From NCBI GenBank assembly GCA_003140115.1, contig PLIQ01000201.1, positions 745-8,573 on the forward strand: 7,829 bases of DNA, in the 5' to 3' direction. The DNA is from Actinomycetota bacterium. Its GTDB lineage: Bacteria; Actinomycetota; Actinomycetes; Streptosporangiales; Streptosporangiaceae. Under the pieces are notes generated by a model that worked only from the letters and a program-made list of their open reading frames with translations, searched no databases and was not told the DNA's origin. Shown one piece after another: positions 7,653 through 7,829 of the stretch; the stretch's first letter is position 1; each line of letters begins with the position of its first letter. The translations under genes were made by a program, and so were the position numbers.

Positions 7653-7779
7653 GCGTGCTGCCTCCCATCCGGACTTTGACCGTCGGTCCCGGAATTTCAC
7701 CGGGTCAACCGTCCGCTGGCAGCGGACGGGTCGCGGACTTTCACCGCCGGTTCGGACTTTCACCGACCCCGGAGCACGC
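7653..7779 (-). ncRNA. FMN riboswitch (RFN element) aptamer
   Basis: On the minus strand the conserved RFN core is complete. The blocks GTCGGTGAAAGTCCGAACC, GGCGGTGAAAGTCCGC, CGGTGAAATTCCGGGACCG and ACGGTCAAAGTCCGGATGGG occur in the correct order. A seven-base-pair P1 closes it (GCGTGCT at 7779-7773 with AGCACGC at 7659-7653). A variable arm, GTCCGCT-GCC-AGCGGAC, is included. The aptamer binds FMN and turns down riboflavin genes when FMN is plentiful. It lies about 100 bases upstream of ribE and should control the whole ribE-ribBA-ribH-hisG-Nudix transcript. Confidence 0.97.
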
Positions 7780-7785
7780 CTTGCT

Positions 7786-7791
7786 CGTATA
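7786..7791 (-). promoter_or_regulatory. Candidate -10 box of the rib operon
   Basis: TATACG on the minus strand resembles the TANNNT/TATAAT -10 element. It ends six bases before 7779, the first base of riboswitch helix P1, so transcription would begin at the aptamer itself. No good -35 hexamer is seen 17-18 bases upstream (AATACC lies there). The remaining bases to the right edge show no gene. Confidence 0.45.
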
Positions 7792-7829
7792 GCCAGTTTG
7801 CCACACGAGGTATTCCATAGGTGAAGGGC

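Noticed and set aside
7020..7792. Long frames on both strands across ribE, the leader and the riboswitch
   Set aside because: They run through the conserved FMN aptamer and are out of frame with or antisense to ribE, so they are chance openings.

Overview
The window is high-GC DNA with GTG starts, GTGA stop/start overlaps, apparently leaderless promoters and actinobacterial gene families. This points to a filamentous or soil-type actinomycete (Actinomycetota). I cannot place it below class level from the sequence alone.

Left part, plus strand apart from the edge. The first 49 bases hold the N-terminus of a TnpB-like protein (IS200/IS605 OrfB family) reading off the left edge on the minus strand, preceded by a well-spaced -10 box. 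A strong imperfect palindrome at 91-140 separates it from a small one-helix membrane protein (144-380). Then come a ten-helix membrane protein that resembles the sensor half of an actinobacterial histidine kinase but has no kinase domain (441-1664), and a class I SAM-dependent methyltransferase (1704-2528).

Middle. The methyltransferase converges on an XdhC/CoxI-family molybdenum-enzyme maturation factor (2548-3708, minus). Both stop codons lie in the two arms of one hairpin. The XdhC gene has its own SD and a candidate promoter.

Right part, minus strand. A tight biosynthetic operon begins at the right edge with a promoter-like -10 box, a complete FMN riboswitch (7653-7779) and about 100 nt of expression platform. 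The genes follow in the order ribE (riboflavin synthase), ribBA (DHBP synthase/GTP cyclohydrolase II), ribH (lumazine synthase), hisG (ATP phosphoribosyltransferase) and a Nudix hydrolase. ribE/ribBA and ribBA/ribH overlap by GTGA. hisG follows after 20 nt, and the Nudix gene starts 2 nt after the hisG stop. RibBA, RibH and RibE supply the main steps of riboflavin synthesis except RibD and the phosphatase. HisG commits ATP and PRPP to histidine, and being on the same transcript puts it under FMN control.

Most of the content is recognisable. The points worth a second look are the riboswitch expression platform, with alternative pairings and a duplicated P1 strand, the absence of hisE (and of ribM) from places where related actinomycetes carry them, the Nudix gene coupled to hisG, and the TnpB end with its palindrome at the left edge. 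I did not see clear evidence of a wholly new system.
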